Virus record (IMG/VR): IMGVR_UViG_3300033153_001906
Span: 1 to 64,000 of that record
Strand: one strand, 5' to 3'
Origin: a virus
DNA length: 64,000 nt
The translations under genes were made by a program, and so were the position numbers. Shown one piece after another: positions 49,240-56,835 of the stretch; within the stretch, counting starts at the first letter, position 1; each line of letters opens with the position of its first letter. Under the pieces are notes generated by a model, which was not told the DNA's origin, did not search any database, and saw nothing but the letters and a program-made list of their open reading frames with translations.

Positions 49240-49916
49240 AGGTCAAATACTATTATATCGGCTTCTTGGCCGTTTGTCAAGTATTCTTTTCCAATCTCCG
49301 CCAATGGATCGTCTTCGAACCATAATGTTAATTCTTCTCCATCCATGCCTTCCCTGCTGAATTCACTTACATCTATGGTTGGTCGTTCCCACCAGGGCTT
49401 ATCATGCACGGGAGACTCATATATGCCAATGTATTCAATTCCAGGAAGTGGGTATTTTTGTGCTGGATGAAGGTTTCTATAATTCCGTACTATATTTTCG
49501 GTATCTGTTGCTGATAGTGATATTGAATAAATATCGAGCAAATCTTTTGTGATAGCAGATAGCTTTGCGTGTAACACAACAGACAGCATTGAATCATCTG
49601 GCTGTCCTGGGATGAACATTACAGTGTTTGATGTATCGTCCACAACTGTTTCTAGTAGCTGTGAACCCACATCAATTAGAATAACATCACTTAGGACTGC
49701 TTCCATCCAAAGCTTGGCTCGTTGAAACCCAATTGCTGCGCGTTTTCCGCGTTCTTCAAGCGGCATAGCGTCCTTATCAACAGGCCCACATGCAACGTTT
49801 AGCGTGACAGTCGATGCTGATATTTTAGAACTGTCATCTTCTAGATAAATTCTATTTGCAGAGAATACGTGTGGTATGGTAATAAATGATTCGTGATCGT
49901 CTGTAGGAAATTCCAT
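49218..49916 (-). CDS. Hypothetical protein, 232 aa
   Basis: Mixed alpha/beta with V-A-C-G-P-V-D-K and a tryptophan-rich part (P-W-W-E-R-P). The early promoter for the next gene lies inside its last 20 codons. Not recognised. Confidence 0.6.
   Translation of the reverse strand: MEFPTDDHESFITIPHVFSANRIYLEDDSSKISASTVTLNVACGPVDKDAMPLEERGKRAAIGFQRAKLWMEAVLSDVILIDVGSQLLETVVDDTSNTVMFIPGQPDDSMLSVVLHAKLSAITKDLLDIYSISLSATDTENIVRNYRNLHPAQKYPLPGIEYIGIYESPVHDKPWWERPTIDVSEFSREGMDGEELTLWFEDDPLAEIGKEYLTNGQEADIIVFDLWKNQDK
49252..49280 (-). promoter_or_regulatory. Sigma-70-type early promoter inside coding region
   Basis: TTGACA (49280-49275), 17 bases, TATAAT (49257-49252) on the minus strand, within the end of the 49218 gene and 12 bases above the DnaE-like ATG. 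No ribosome site fits, so a near-leaderless transcript is likely. Confidence 0.8.
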
Positions 49917-50230
49917 TATAAATCCCTGTGTTGCTTTACAATTACTTCTGCGCTCTTATTCTCCACTTCATCATAGTCCTTAACCTCACCTTCAATTTTT
50001 CCGATTTCAATTATTCCATCTGGATTCTTGGCAACTTCCATATCGTGCATACGTCTGAACATGCGTTCTTCTAGTTCGGCTTGATATACTATTAGCGCAG
50101 CGCGGGCACTATCAACCATGTGAGTATGCCCCCAATGCGTTTCTTGATACACGATAGTCGTGCATTTTTTAATCTTCTCTTGCAACTCATCGTCAGTGAG
50201 TTCAGTAGCGTCTATGAACGGATGATCCAT
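49916..50230 (-). CDS. Hypothetical protein, 104 aa
   Basis: ATG at 50230, one base below the previous stop. Acidic helical protein (L-T-D-D-E-L-Q-E-K-I-K-K) with a central H-W-G-H-T-H. Not recognised. Confidence 0.58.
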   Translation of the reverse strand: MDHPFIDATELTDDELQEKIKKCTTIVYQETHWGHTHMVDSARAALIVYQAELEERMFRRMHDMEVAKNPDGIIEIGKIEGEVKDYDEVENKSAEVIVKQHRDL

Positions 50231-50231
50231 C

Positions 50232-50729
50232 TTATGTTAGCAAGACTTCTAGCTTGTCCTTAATAGCCTCTTTGATTTCTGTGCCTTTTGGTGCAGAATC
50301 GTCAGCATTGATTAGTGTTGTAGTGGTCGTGCCTGTTGTAAAACCAGTACAGCTACCACCTAGCGTTGTGCTAGAACCACCTGTTAGCGTAATGCTAGTT
50401 CCTGACGATGTAGTTGTATTAGGTACTGTGTATGTTCCACCAGTAGTATACGTAGGTTGATGAATCCACTGAGGTGAACTTGTGGTTTGAGTCCAATCGC
50501 TATCAGTTTGCGTGAAGTGGTTTGGCTGTTCTAGCTGTGAAACTCTGCGTTGTAGCGAGTCGATGGTTTCCATCATTTTTGTAAATGGGCCTTCTTCCAT
50601 TTCATCGTCTGAAATGTTAAGGCGGACAAGAAACATGAATTTCTTGAGTGCTTTTGTGATTTTTGGATCATCGCTTGCACATGCAGCGTCTAAAAGTGTG
50701 ATAAATTGATTAAATTCGTCGTCAGTCAT
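50232..50729 (-). CDS. Hypothetical protein with Thr/Gly/Ser-rich C-terminus
   Basis: 165 residues. Helical N-terminus (L-L-D-A-A then S-D-D-P-K-I-T-K-A-L) shared with 47287, a short coiled coil (I-D-S-L-Q-R-R-V-S-Q-L-E), then about 70 residues that are mostly T, S and G. This plan fits an attachment or neck/fibre-like protein more than an enzyme. Function unknown. Confidence 0.6.
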   Translation of the reverse strand: MTDDEFNQFITLLDAACASDDPKITKALKKFMFLVRLNISDDEMEEGPFTKMMETIDSLQRRVSQLEQPNHFTQTDSDWTQTTSSPQWIHQPTYTTGGTYTVPNTTTSSGTSITLTGGSSTTLGGSCTGFTTGTTTTTLINADDSAPKGTEIKEAIKDKLEVLLT

Positions 50730-50784
50730 ATCGTAAACTCCATTAAAGTATACGTTTATTTAGCAACGAAATTATGTGCGTGGT

Positions 50785-51447
50785 TTATTTCTCTGGATAT
50801 GCGTGTCGCATTTTCCCGACTTCCGCTTTTAGCGACGATGCATACAGGTGTGCAACTTCTCTATCATAGAATGTTGCGCTGAACGTGGACATTTCGTTGG
50901 GACACACGCCACAAGAGAATACGTCCCACGGCTCTAGTCCCTTTTTCCACTCAGTATGCCCCTGTAAATAGAAAAATGGCCGTTCATTGGCATCAATTTT
51001 TGGTACACTTTCACTGTCAACTGGTCGGAATTCAAGTTGAGTGTTGAGTCCACGCCAAGCTGTCACTATCGTTGGGCAATCGAGATGCTTGAGTCTAACA
51101 TTATATATTTTTCCATGTGCGCCTGCTTCAACATTTAGGTTTACTACCCAAACGTCGCGCAATCGCTCTCTTAGATCAGTGATTTGTTCAGGATATATGA
51201 CGCGGCGAGGCCAATCTGATTCGCCTTGATGAATTAGTTTGATTTTTGCTGCGTCAGATGGGTGTATGTCGGGGCCAGTCTGGACACGTAGGGGTTCTTC
51301 TGTTTCAAAGAGGGCAGCATTTTTAACAGCAGCAATGCTACCAATTGCTTCTTCTCGTTTCTTGTATAAGCGATTTATTTCTGGATCAGTTGTTAGCTTC
51401 CGCTTAAACGCATATCGTTTAGTAAACGTCTTACCCAATTTCCTCAA
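50785..51447 (-). CDS. Hypothetical protein with N-terminal tail-like motif
   Basis: 220 residues from a TTG at 51447 (a second TTG at 51438 has GAGG nearby). Near the start K-R-Y-A-F-K-R-K-L-T-T recalls the tail motif. The middle has V-V-N-L-N-V-E-A-G-A and L-D-C-P-T-I-V-T-A-W; a C-G-V-C pair follows. Not recognised. Confidence 0.58.
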   Translation of the reverse strand: MRKLGKTFTKRYAFKRKLTTDPEINRLYKKREEAIGSIAAVKNAALFETEEPLRVQTGPDIHPSDAAKIKLIHQGESDWPRRVIYPEQITDLRERLRDVWVVNLNVEAGAHGKIYNVRLKHLDCPTIVTAWRGLNTQLEFRPVDSESVPKIDANERPFFYLQGHTEWKKGLEPWDVFSCGVCPNEMSTFSATFYDREVAHLYASSLKAEVGKMRHAYPEK

Positions 51448-51658
51448 AATCTTCGTCCTCTGGTGCTACTTCCTGGATGTCATAGCGATCCATGATGTCT
51501 TTTATGCGACTCACAAGTGCAACATCACCCTCATATGAGCCAGTTGCGTAAAACATTTTCGCAAGGTCAGGAACCACATCATTCGGATCTGATGCAGGTG
51601 CAAGTTTTAGTAAGAACTTTATATCGTCCTTTACGTCTTCGAGGATATCTTTTGCCAC
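51431..51658 (-). CDS. Small acidic protein, 75 aa
   Basis: GTG at 51658 with AAGGAAG upstream. Helical and acidic (E-D-V-K-D-D-I-K-F-L-L-K-L), with S-D-P-N-D-V-V-P-D-L. Function unknown; DNA mimicry is possible only on charge. Confidence 0.58.
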   Translation of the reverse strand: MAKDILEDVKDDIKFLLKLAPASDPNDVVPDLAKMFYATGSYEGDVALVSRIKDIMDRYDIQEVAPEDEDFEEIG

Positions 51659-51667
51659 GTTACTTCC

Positions 51668-51988
51668 TTAATTGTTTGTTGTTGCTAACCAATTTTCAAA
51701 TTCTGTTCTACCAGATTGCGTAAGAGACATTGTTACTATCTCCCCACCCTTTAACTTTCGTACTTCGTTATCTACGAATACTGAAAAACTATTAAAAGGT
51801 CGCAAGCAAAGCATATCACGTTGATGTCCGATGTATTCCAAATAACCTTCTTCGATTAATTCTTGTATCGTGTAAAAGTCACTATAGAACACAGTTTGTA
51901 GTACTTCACTTTTTCGTGAATCAGTAATAACTATTGCTGAATTTGTCCTCATTAAAAACTGTAATTCTGTTATACGGTCATTATCCAT
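51668..51988 (-). CDS. Hypothetical protein, winged-helix-like
   Basis: 106 residues. I-Q-E-L-I-E-E-G-Y-L-E-Y and a C-terminal L-T-Q-S-G-R-T-E-F-E-N-W-L resemble winged-helix regulators (L-x-x-x-G-x-x-x-x-x-x-W-L). Tentative; a DNA-binding regulator is possible. Confidence 0.5.
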   Translation of the reverse strand: MDNDRITELQFLMRTNSAIVITDSRKSEVLQTVFYSDFYTIQELIEEGYLEYIGHQRDMLCLRPFNSFSVFVDNEVRKLKGGEIVTMSLTQSGRTEFENWLATTNN

Positions 51989-52013
51989 TATTATTTTCCG
52001 TTACATTCATAAT

Positions 52014-52280
52014 TTATTTAGTATCTTCAAGCAAAAGTTGTATCAAAACAGATACACTACGCTGTGTTTTTCTCCTTGCATTGCCATAACCAATGCGAAA
52101 TTCTCTATTAACATCTTCTTTTATATACTCAACAGGGTCAGGATTCATGCTAACCTCGCCACCAAATACCGCAGCACCAGCTACAGTGCCAATTGCATCA
52201 GGGATGCTGTTTGCTACATTCTGAGTGCTTGCGCAACCAGTAAGTGCAATCAATGTTAAAATTATAACATAATTCTTCAT
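52014..52280 (-). CDS. Lipoprotein
   Basis: 88 residues from an ATG at 52280; a longer TTG start is less likely. Signal peptide ends I-A-L-T-G-C-A-S, a lipobox with the lipid Cys. A glycine/alanine stretch (G-T-V-A-G-A-A-V-F-G-G) and a basic region follow. Probably outer-membrane anchored; a superinfection-exclusion role is possible. No partner is adjacent. Confidence 0.65.
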   Translation of the reverse strand: MKNYVIILTLIALTGCASTQNVANSIPDAIGTVAGAAVFGGEVSMNPDPVEYIKEDVNREFRIGYGNARRKTQRSVSVLIQLLLEDTK

Positions 52281-52281
52281 T

Positions 52282-52641
52282 CTATGCAACCTTCATTATG
52301 TCTGCAATCACGATTACTTCACATTTTCTACGAAGTATTTTCCTGATTTTGCAAATATGTTCCATGCCATCATCAATTACTATAAACTCTAAGCCAACAC
52401 CCAAGATGAATAAGCTTTTGCATGTTTCGCTATTATCATCAAAGTCTTTGTGATAGCCGCGTGTTCGTTGCTTGTATGCGTTTGGTGTGCTACGCTTGCC
52501 CCACCATTTAATAGTCGAACAACGGTTAAGCCAATGTAAGCTAATGTGAAATTCAGTTGGCTCAACACCCTTCTTCACGTTTCGTGGCGGAGTCGGCCAA
52601 ACGTATCCTAGCATTCCTGATTTATATTCAACTGTTATCAT
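52282..52641 (-). CDS. Hypothetical protein, 119 aa
   Basis: ATG at 52641 overlapping the previous gene by 14 bases. Basic, with W-L-N-R-C-S-T-I-K-W-W-G-K and a C-terminus I-R-K-I-L-R-R-K-C. Not recognised. Confidence 0.57.
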   Translation of the reverse strand: MITVEYKSGMLGYVWPTPPRNVKKGVEPTEFHISLHWLNRCSTIKWWGKRSTPNAYKQRTRGYHKDFDDNSETCKSLFILGVGLEFIVIDDGMEHICKIRKILRRKCEVIVIADIMKVA

Positions 52642-52882
52642 CTTTAATTTCTACTATTTTCACGTTAGGTCTTGCTGTTCGTATTGCTTCAATCAATTCT
52701 TCTGGTGTTTCTCGCGCCAATGGACTTGCTGTACCAATCTTCTCTGCTCTACCATTGCATATCACAACACCGATGCCCGTTGTCAATAGCGTTCCATCGT
52801 TCTTGACAAAGCGCCAGCCGTCTGTGAATTTTCTGGCAGTATAAACGCCATTGTATCCATCGCCACTTGCGCTAACTCTCAT
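52628..52882 (-). CDS. Hypothetical protein, 84 aa
   Basis: ATG at 52882. G-W-R-F-V-K-N-D-G-T-L-L and a helix ending V-K-I-V-E-I-K-D. Glycine-rich start. Not recognised. Confidence 0.57.
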   Translation of the reverse strand: MRVSASGDGYNGVYTARKFTDGWRFVKNDGTLLTTGIGVVICNGRAEKIGTASPLARETPEELIEAIRTARPNVKIVEIKDDNS

Positions 52883-52885
52883 CGA

Positions 52886-53158
52886 CTACTTCCCAGCGGC
52901 CCAATCGTTTATCATGCCAATCATCTTTTCATTCAATTTGTGTGTATCATCAACTGCGTCGATGTTGAAGAAAATATTTGCGCCGAAGTGCCCGTTGTAA
53001 TCAACACGCGATACACCATCTAATACTTCCAATCGCGCACAGAGAGTTTCTTCCCACGTATCACATTCATCGTCACGCTTCTCTATTGCTAGATAATCTT
53101 TATCTTCAATTTCGTAGCAGTACGAGCGCATTGTTACGTTCAAGTCACCGATAGCCAT
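52886..53158 (-). CDS. Hypothetical protein, 90 aa
   Basis: ATG at 53158 overlaps the previous stop (TAATG). Predicted alternating strands and helices (V-T-M-R-S-Y-C-Y-E, F-F-N-I-D-A-V-D-D), compatible with a ferredoxin-like fold. Not recognised. Confidence 0.57.
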   Translation of the reverse strand: MAIGDLNVTMRSYCYEIEDKDYLAIEKRDDECDTWEETLCARLEVLDGVSRVDYNGHFGANIFFNIDAVDDTHKLNEKMIGMINDWAAGK

Positions 53159-53499
53159 TATCGTACCTTCGCATCAAAACGAATATCGTCAGAGCGAATC
53201 CACTCGTCCATTTCTGCAAAACCAGACTGGTAGACACCACCAATGCCGTGTCCTACCATGTGTTCAGTTCCCATGACTACATGCGGACGTATAATCGCAT
53301 CTGCTAATACCATCGTATGTGTTGCTTGTCCATCGTGCGCCCTGAACAGTTCTTTACCATTCGGATGCTTGAATTGAAAGACACCAGCAAACGTATCGTC
53401 GCCTTTGACGCATTGTGCAATTAAATTCAATGGAATCTTAACTGCATCTTTTCCCATCAGCATTTTCGTGTACATTTCTTCGTCCATTAATCCGTTCAT
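53158..53499 (-). CDS. Hypothetical protein, 113 aa
   Basis: ATG at 53499. H-D-G-Q-A-T-H-T-M-V-L-A and G-T-E-H-M-V-G-H-G-I-G-G-V segments look conserved. Not recognised. Confidence 0.57.
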   Translation of the reverse strand: MNGLMDEEMYTKMLMGKDAVKIPLNLIAQCVKGDDTFAGVFQFKHPNGKELFRAHDGQATHTMVLADAIIRPHVVMGTEHMVGHGIGGVYQSGFAEMDEWIRSDDIRFDAKVR

Positions 53500-53501
53500 T
53501 G

Positions 53502-53912
53502 TTAGCTCCCAAAACCCAAGTGAAGTTTATTTCCCTTCTTGTCTGCGCATTCAAGAAAGATGTGATGATCGTCACCACTGACATGAATGGCGGTATTCGC
53601 AAAGACTGCCAACTCTAGCCACGTTGGGTCAGTGATTGGATCGCTTTCGTATCTATTGTCTCCCCAACCACCATCGTATGCTATAGTGAATGTGCCCTTG
53701 TATGGAACTTCATCAAGGTTGTTAATTGGCATACCAACATCATCTGTTTCGTATGCAGAATAAGTGACTATGTGCGTATAAGATTCTTTTAACGCATTGA
53801 CGAATCGCTCTTTCTGTGTTCGACCAGGCTTAGTGATTGCTTTTTCGATTTGCGCTTCCATCTGATCGCAAATTTCGAAGTACACTTCATCATCATATTC
53901 TTCATGTATCAT
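53502..53912 (-). CDS. Hypothetical protein, 136 aa
   Basis: ATG at 53912, overlapping the gene upstream by 11 bases. Acidic start, then T-F-T-I-A-Y-D-G-G-W-G-D and H-V-S-G-D-D-H-H-I-F. Not recognised. Confidence 0.57.
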   Translation of the reverse strand: MIHEEYDDEVYFEICDQMEAQIEKAITKPGRTQKERFVNALKESYTHIVTYSAYETDDVGMPINNLDEVPYKGTFTIAYDGGWGDNRYESDPITDPTWLELAVFANTAIHVSGDDHHIFLECADKKGNKLHLGFGS

Positions 53913-54126
53913 TTTCTACTTCCTTTTTCTTGCGTTTGTACATAGGCCCATTCGGGGTAAGTTCATAGTTCGGACACTCAATTTCAACGTGTTCGATTAT
54001 TTGTGGCAAGTCAAAATTGACTGTCATTGAACGCCAAACCTTCATGCCAAGTGTTGCACCTCGCCGAAACTTCCGCGAAGTTCTAATATCGTGTCTTGGT
54101 ACTTCTGTAAATGCAACTGTCTTCAC
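53902..54126 (-). CDS. Hypothetical basic protein, 74 aa
   Basis: GTG at 54126 overlaps the upstream stop (GTGA). Arginine-rich start (R-H-D-I-R-T-S-R-K-F-R-R-G) and a lysine-rich end. Possibly nucleic-acid binding; no family recognised. Confidence 0.57.
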   Translation of the reverse strand: MKTVAFTEVPRHDIRTSRKFRRGATLGMKVWRSMTVNFDLPQIIEHVEIECPNYELTPNGPMYKRKKKEVENDT

Positions 54127-54344
54127 TCTGTTTCATCTCCGTCTTTAAGTCTGCGAACAAACTTATCTTTTATGTTTTCTTTTACTGCCAAACTGTACTG
54201 TGCGAGTCTATACGCTCTCCAATTAGCCCTCCAGAAAAGGTTGTGTTCACTGTTACCAACCCATTTATCGGTAACAGGATCGAATATCTCGACTAGCCAG
54301 TTATGCAAGCATTCTTCGCGTAATGGTCTGACTCTCGTCCTCAT
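54123..54344 (-). CDS. Small tail-motif-like protein, 73 aa
   Basis: ATG at 54344 overlaps the upstream stop as ATGA. W-L-V-E-I-F-D, W-V-G-N-S-E-H-N-L-F-W and the end I-K-D-K-F-V-R-R-L-K-D-G, a variant of the shared tail. Function unknown. Confidence 0.6.
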   Translation of the reverse strand: MRTRVRPLREECLHNWLVEIFDPVTDKWVGNSEHNLFWRANWRAYRLAQYSLAVKENIKDKFVRRLKDGDETE

Positions 54345-54622
54345 TTGCATTCCTCTACTGTGAAGTGGAACGGGCAATCTTCCTCTTCATCGAAATTATT
54401 CGCTTGAATTTTACGATACAATATTATTTGTATATCGCCACACTTGATCTTATCAGTAAATGATCGCTTCGGCGTTATTTCCATCGTTTCAAGACGGTCT
54501 AACAGATCCTGCCATCCCATCATAACGCAGAGCGTTAGTAAATCTTTGCGTTTCCAAATTTCTTGTACTACCCCAAATTCTTCTTCTGGTCGCACACCAT
54601 ATTTTGAGTTTTTATCCTTCAC
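54341..54622 (-). CDS. Hypothetical protein, 93 aa
   Basis: GTG at 54622, overlapping the small gene upstream by 11 bases. L-L-D-R-L-E-T-M-E-I and an acidic section near the end. Not recognised. Confidence 0.56.
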   Translation of the reverse strand: MKDKNSKYGVRPEEEFGVVQEIWKRKDLLTLCVMMGWQDLLDRLETMEITPKRSFTDKIKCGDIQIILYRKIQANNFDEEEDCPFHFTVEECK

Positions 54623-54785
54623 AATATACTTCCAAAATCGAAGCGCGAACAGTAATCACCGTCGAGCCACCAAGCATACGCACAGCGGCCATATCATTCT
54701 TCATGCGTAGAACAATGCCAGTGCGAAGCGGCAAATACTCGGAAATGTAATCGAGATTGAAATGAACTATGTCGCCAACTTTCAT
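54612..54785 (-). CDS. Small SH3/KOW-like protein, 57 aa
   Basis: ATG at 54785 overlaps the upstream stop as ATGA. V-G-D-I-V-H-F, then G-I-V-L-R-M, then M-A-A-V-R-M-L-G-G, spacing like a small barrel of the SH3/KOW type. Binding target unknown. Confidence 0.55.
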   Translation of the reverse strand: MKVGDIVHFNLDYISEYLPLRTGIVLRMKNDMAAVRMLGGSTVITVRASILEVYCEG

Positions 54786-55009
54786 TCTACGCCCATCGCC
54801 CTTAACTGATCTAAGTACGCTTTGTCAAATGTTAATGTCTTTGGAATGTCTGTCTTGCCACACTTGCAAGTACACCAGCAATTCCAAGTTTCCGTATTCT
54901 TGTCCTCTGAAACCTTCTTAACGCGCTCATCCGCAGTACACTTGTCTGCAAGATGTACACACGTAAATATGCTCTTTATCAGCATCTTGAGTGCGCGCAA
55001 TGTTTTCAT
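54782..55009 (-). CDS. Cysteine-rich hypothetical protein, 75 aa
   Basis: C-W-C-T-C-K-C-G in the middle plus upstream cysteines give several zinc ligands. Basic N-terminus. ATGA overlap with the next gene. Function unknown. Confidence 0.57.
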   Translation of the reverse strand: MKTLRALKMLIKSIFTCVHLADKCTADERVKKVSEDKNTETWNCWCTCKCGKTDIPKTLTFDKAYLDQLRAMGVE

Positions 55010-55275
55010 ATACGCATACCCAATGTACGTGCAAATCGTTTCTTTACACTAGTGCGCGCTGCATCTGCAATTGGATATATTCTTTCTGCAAGAAAATTGG
55101 TGAAAGTTCTTGCGTCGTGACCATACTGTTCTTTGTCAATAGACTTGCCAAGAAAAAACACTACGTCTGCAATGTATGTATCCTCTGAATACATATCAAG
55201 AGATTCATTGTCGTATTTCGCAAGAACCTCATTGAGTCTGCCAAGTGCAGCGCGTGTATCGAATTCTTCACTCAT
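55006..55275 (-). CDS. Hypothetical protein, 89 aa
   Basis: Helical acidic first half (A-A-L-G-R-L-N-E-V-L), basic end (V-K-K-R-F-A-R-T-L). It overlaps the small membrane-protein gene by one base. Not recognised. Confidence 0.57.
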   Translation of the reverse strand: MSEEFDTRAALGRLNEVLAKYDNESLDMYSEDTYIADVVFFLGKSIDKEQYGHDARTFTNFLAERIYPIADAARTSVKKRFARTLGMRI

Positions 55276-55469
55276 TATCCGCTGCTCTTGTTTGCATCGC
55301 CCAGCGTCTTGTCTGCAAGGTTCTTGTTCACGTAGTCACGATATGCCACAAAGAAGTATACCCAAATTGCAACTTCTGTATAACTGTAGAGGCCCCAACC
55401 AATAACTCCAAAGTAGCCAAGTGCCATCAACCAATCAAACGCAGTCATTGGATTAGAATAAAATCTCAT
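55275..55469 (-). CDS. Small membrane protein, 64 aa
   Basis: Two hydrophobic stretches (L-M-A-L-G-Y-F-G-V-I-G-W, A-I-W-V-Y-F-F-V-A) and a soluble polar end. Overlaps the macro-domain gene by four bases. Function unknown. Confidence 0.58.
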   Translation of the reverse strand: MRFYSNPMTAFDWLMALGYFGVIGWGLYSYTEVAIWVYFFVAYRDYVNKNLADKTLGDANKSSG

Positions 55470-55975
55470 TCGCTTCCCTCCACTACGGCGGCCAGTGGAT
55501 GATCTGGCAGGAGCCAGAGGGTTCCATTGATTCCATTCGGGTTGTCTGAATCTTCACCAACTGAAAACTCTTGATCGAAAATGGTCATGAGGGTGTGTTC
55601 ATCGCCACCAGCTAAGCCTGCGCCAATGAACGGGAAATGAACTTCTCTGCTTTCGATCATACCAGATGATGCCAAGTGTTTAGCACCACGACAGGCCTGC
55701 TCAACTGCATTGTAATCAACTTGAACAACGTCAGTTCCAAAAAATTCTTGTGTGATTGCATTTACGACTACGATATTGCGCTCGACAATGACGGGGATCA
55801 CTTCGCCAAGAATATAATTCGGCGCTTGGTCATGGTACTGTTCATAAGCAATCGGATATTTATCACGAATGATCTTCGCAACACCTGATCCCATTACGCC
55901 TTGAGCATTGCATCCATGCATGATGTAACCATCTGTGACTTCTGCAAACAAATCGCCAACTTTGACGTTATACAT
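55466..55975 (-). CDS. Macro-domain protein
   Basis: 169 residues. After V-G-D-L-F-A-E-V comes I-M-H-G-C-N-A-Q-G-V-M-G-S-G-V-A, the ADP-ribose-binding loop of macro domains (TARG1/Poa1p type). Later P-F-I-G-A-G-L-A-G-G is the second loop. Such proteins bind or hydrolyse ADP-ribose derivatives. It fits the NADAR protein and the ART-like proteins of this phage. Confidence 0.85.
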   Translation of the reverse strand: MYNVKVGDLFAEVTDGYIMHGCNAQGVMGSGVAKIIRDKYPIAYEQYHDQAPNYILGEVIPVIVERNIVVVNAITQEFFGTDVVQVDYNAVEQACRGAKHLASSGMIESREVHFPFIGAGLAGGDEHTLMTIFDQEFSVGEDSDNPNGINGTLWLLPDHPLAAVVEGSE

Positions 55976-56331
55976 TATAATTTCTCCAATGCAATTTCGT
56001 TCAACTGCTTGGCATACTTCGCCAAACGCGGGTAACCATTTTTGGCTGGCTTAGTCCACTTGGCAATCTGCCAATCAAGCAAGCGATTGTCACGCGCAAA
56101 CGTCTTTGCAGTAAGAGTTCCACTTCGCGCATCTGCGCCACTGAAACCCACGCCATTATTTTCGCGTGTGTCATTTGCACGTACTTCATCGTCTGTCTGA
56201 CGTTGCAGCAATGCGACTAGCGCACGACCAACAACAACTTCGACGTAACGAGCATTAGGATTACGCAACATCGTGCGAATCGTATCTCGCGTAACGAGTT
56301 TGCGTTGTCTCTTTGAATTGATAACTGTCAT
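55975..56331 (-). CDS. Hypothetical basic protein, 118 aa
   Basis: ATG at 56331. Strongly basic (I-N-S-K-R-Q-R-K-L-V) with helices and L-L-Q-R-Q-T-D-D-E-V, then F-A-R-D-N-R-L-L-D-W-Q-I-A-K-W. Between RadC-like and macro-domain genes; nucleic-acid binding is plausible. Not recognised. Confidence 0.58.
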   Translation of the reverse strand: MTVINSKRQRKLVTRDTIRTMLRNPNARYVEVVVGRALVALLQRQTDDEVRANDTRENNGVGFSGADARSGTLTAKTFARDNRLLDWQIAKWTKPAKNGYPRLAKYAKQLNEIALEKL

Positions 56332-56684
56332 TAGATTACTCCACTTTCAGAGAATGAATAAACGCCACCCTTGCCACCAAGAATCAAATGATCGTGAATC
56401 TTGACGTTAACTTTCTTGAGTCGATCTTGAAGGCCGAACGTCAATTCCAAATCGTCTTTGCTCGGACGAACAGGGCCATCAGGATGATTATGCACAAGCG
56501 TAATCATTGACGTTTTGTTGTCAACAATGCCTTGTGCAATATCACGAAATTGAAAACCAACGCGAGTAGCAGTACCTTCGCCAATAATGCGAAAGTCTCT
56601 AACGCCAGTAGTGGAATGAAAGATAACGCCCATCAGTTCGACGGGCGAGTTCTTAATCTTGTCCAGAAATTCTTTGAGGGTCAT
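56331..56684 (-). CDS. RadC-like JAB/MPN protein
   Basis: 117 residues. H-N-H-P-D-G-P-V-R-P-S-K-D-D is the JAMM-type metal motif of the RadC family (HNHPSG...PS..D). L-I-L-G-G-K-G-G-V-Y-S-F-S-E is the usual end. Family function in DNA processing is not settled. First gene after a promoter with two upstream repeats. Confidence 0.8.
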   Translation of the reverse strand: MTLKEFLDKIKNSPVELMGVIFHSTTGVRDFRIIGEGTATRVGFQFRDIAQGIVDNKTSMITLVHNHPDGPVRPSKDDLELTFGLQDRLKKVNVKIHDHLILGGKGGVYSFSESGVI

Positions 56685-56715
56685 GTATGAGTCACTTTTC
56701 TCAGTCTATAGTAAT

Positions 56716-56744
56716 ATTATACGGTAGAATGAGGAGAAAGTCAA
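56716..56744 (-). promoter_or_regulatory. Sigma-70-type early promoter for radC-like unit
   Basis: TTGACT (56744-56739), 17 bases, TATAAT (56721-56716) on the minus strand, 32 bases above the radC-like ATG. Confidence 0.85.
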
Positions 56745-56762
56745 ATCTAAATCTCTTTACAT

Positions 56763-56816
56763 ATCAATGACTTACAAGTTTTTTCCTTGTTTTATGGGAA
56801 TCAATAACTTATAAGT
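56763..56816. promoter_or_regulatory. Two 17-bp repeats upstream of early promoter
   Basis: ATCAATGACTTACAAGT (56763-56779) and ATCAATAACTTATAAGT (56800-56816) agree at 15 of 17 bases, 37 bases apart. Each contains a near-palindrome ACTT-A/G-TAAGT. They lie above the -35 box of the radC-like promoter and could bind a regulator. Confidence 0.5.
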
Positions 56817-56835
56817 CTTTGATTTTATTTAGGTT

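Noticed and set aside
50740-50765. CTAAATAAACG above the 50729 gene as a late promoter
   Set aside because: It differs from GATAAATAC at several positions and the gene lies in an early-type block.
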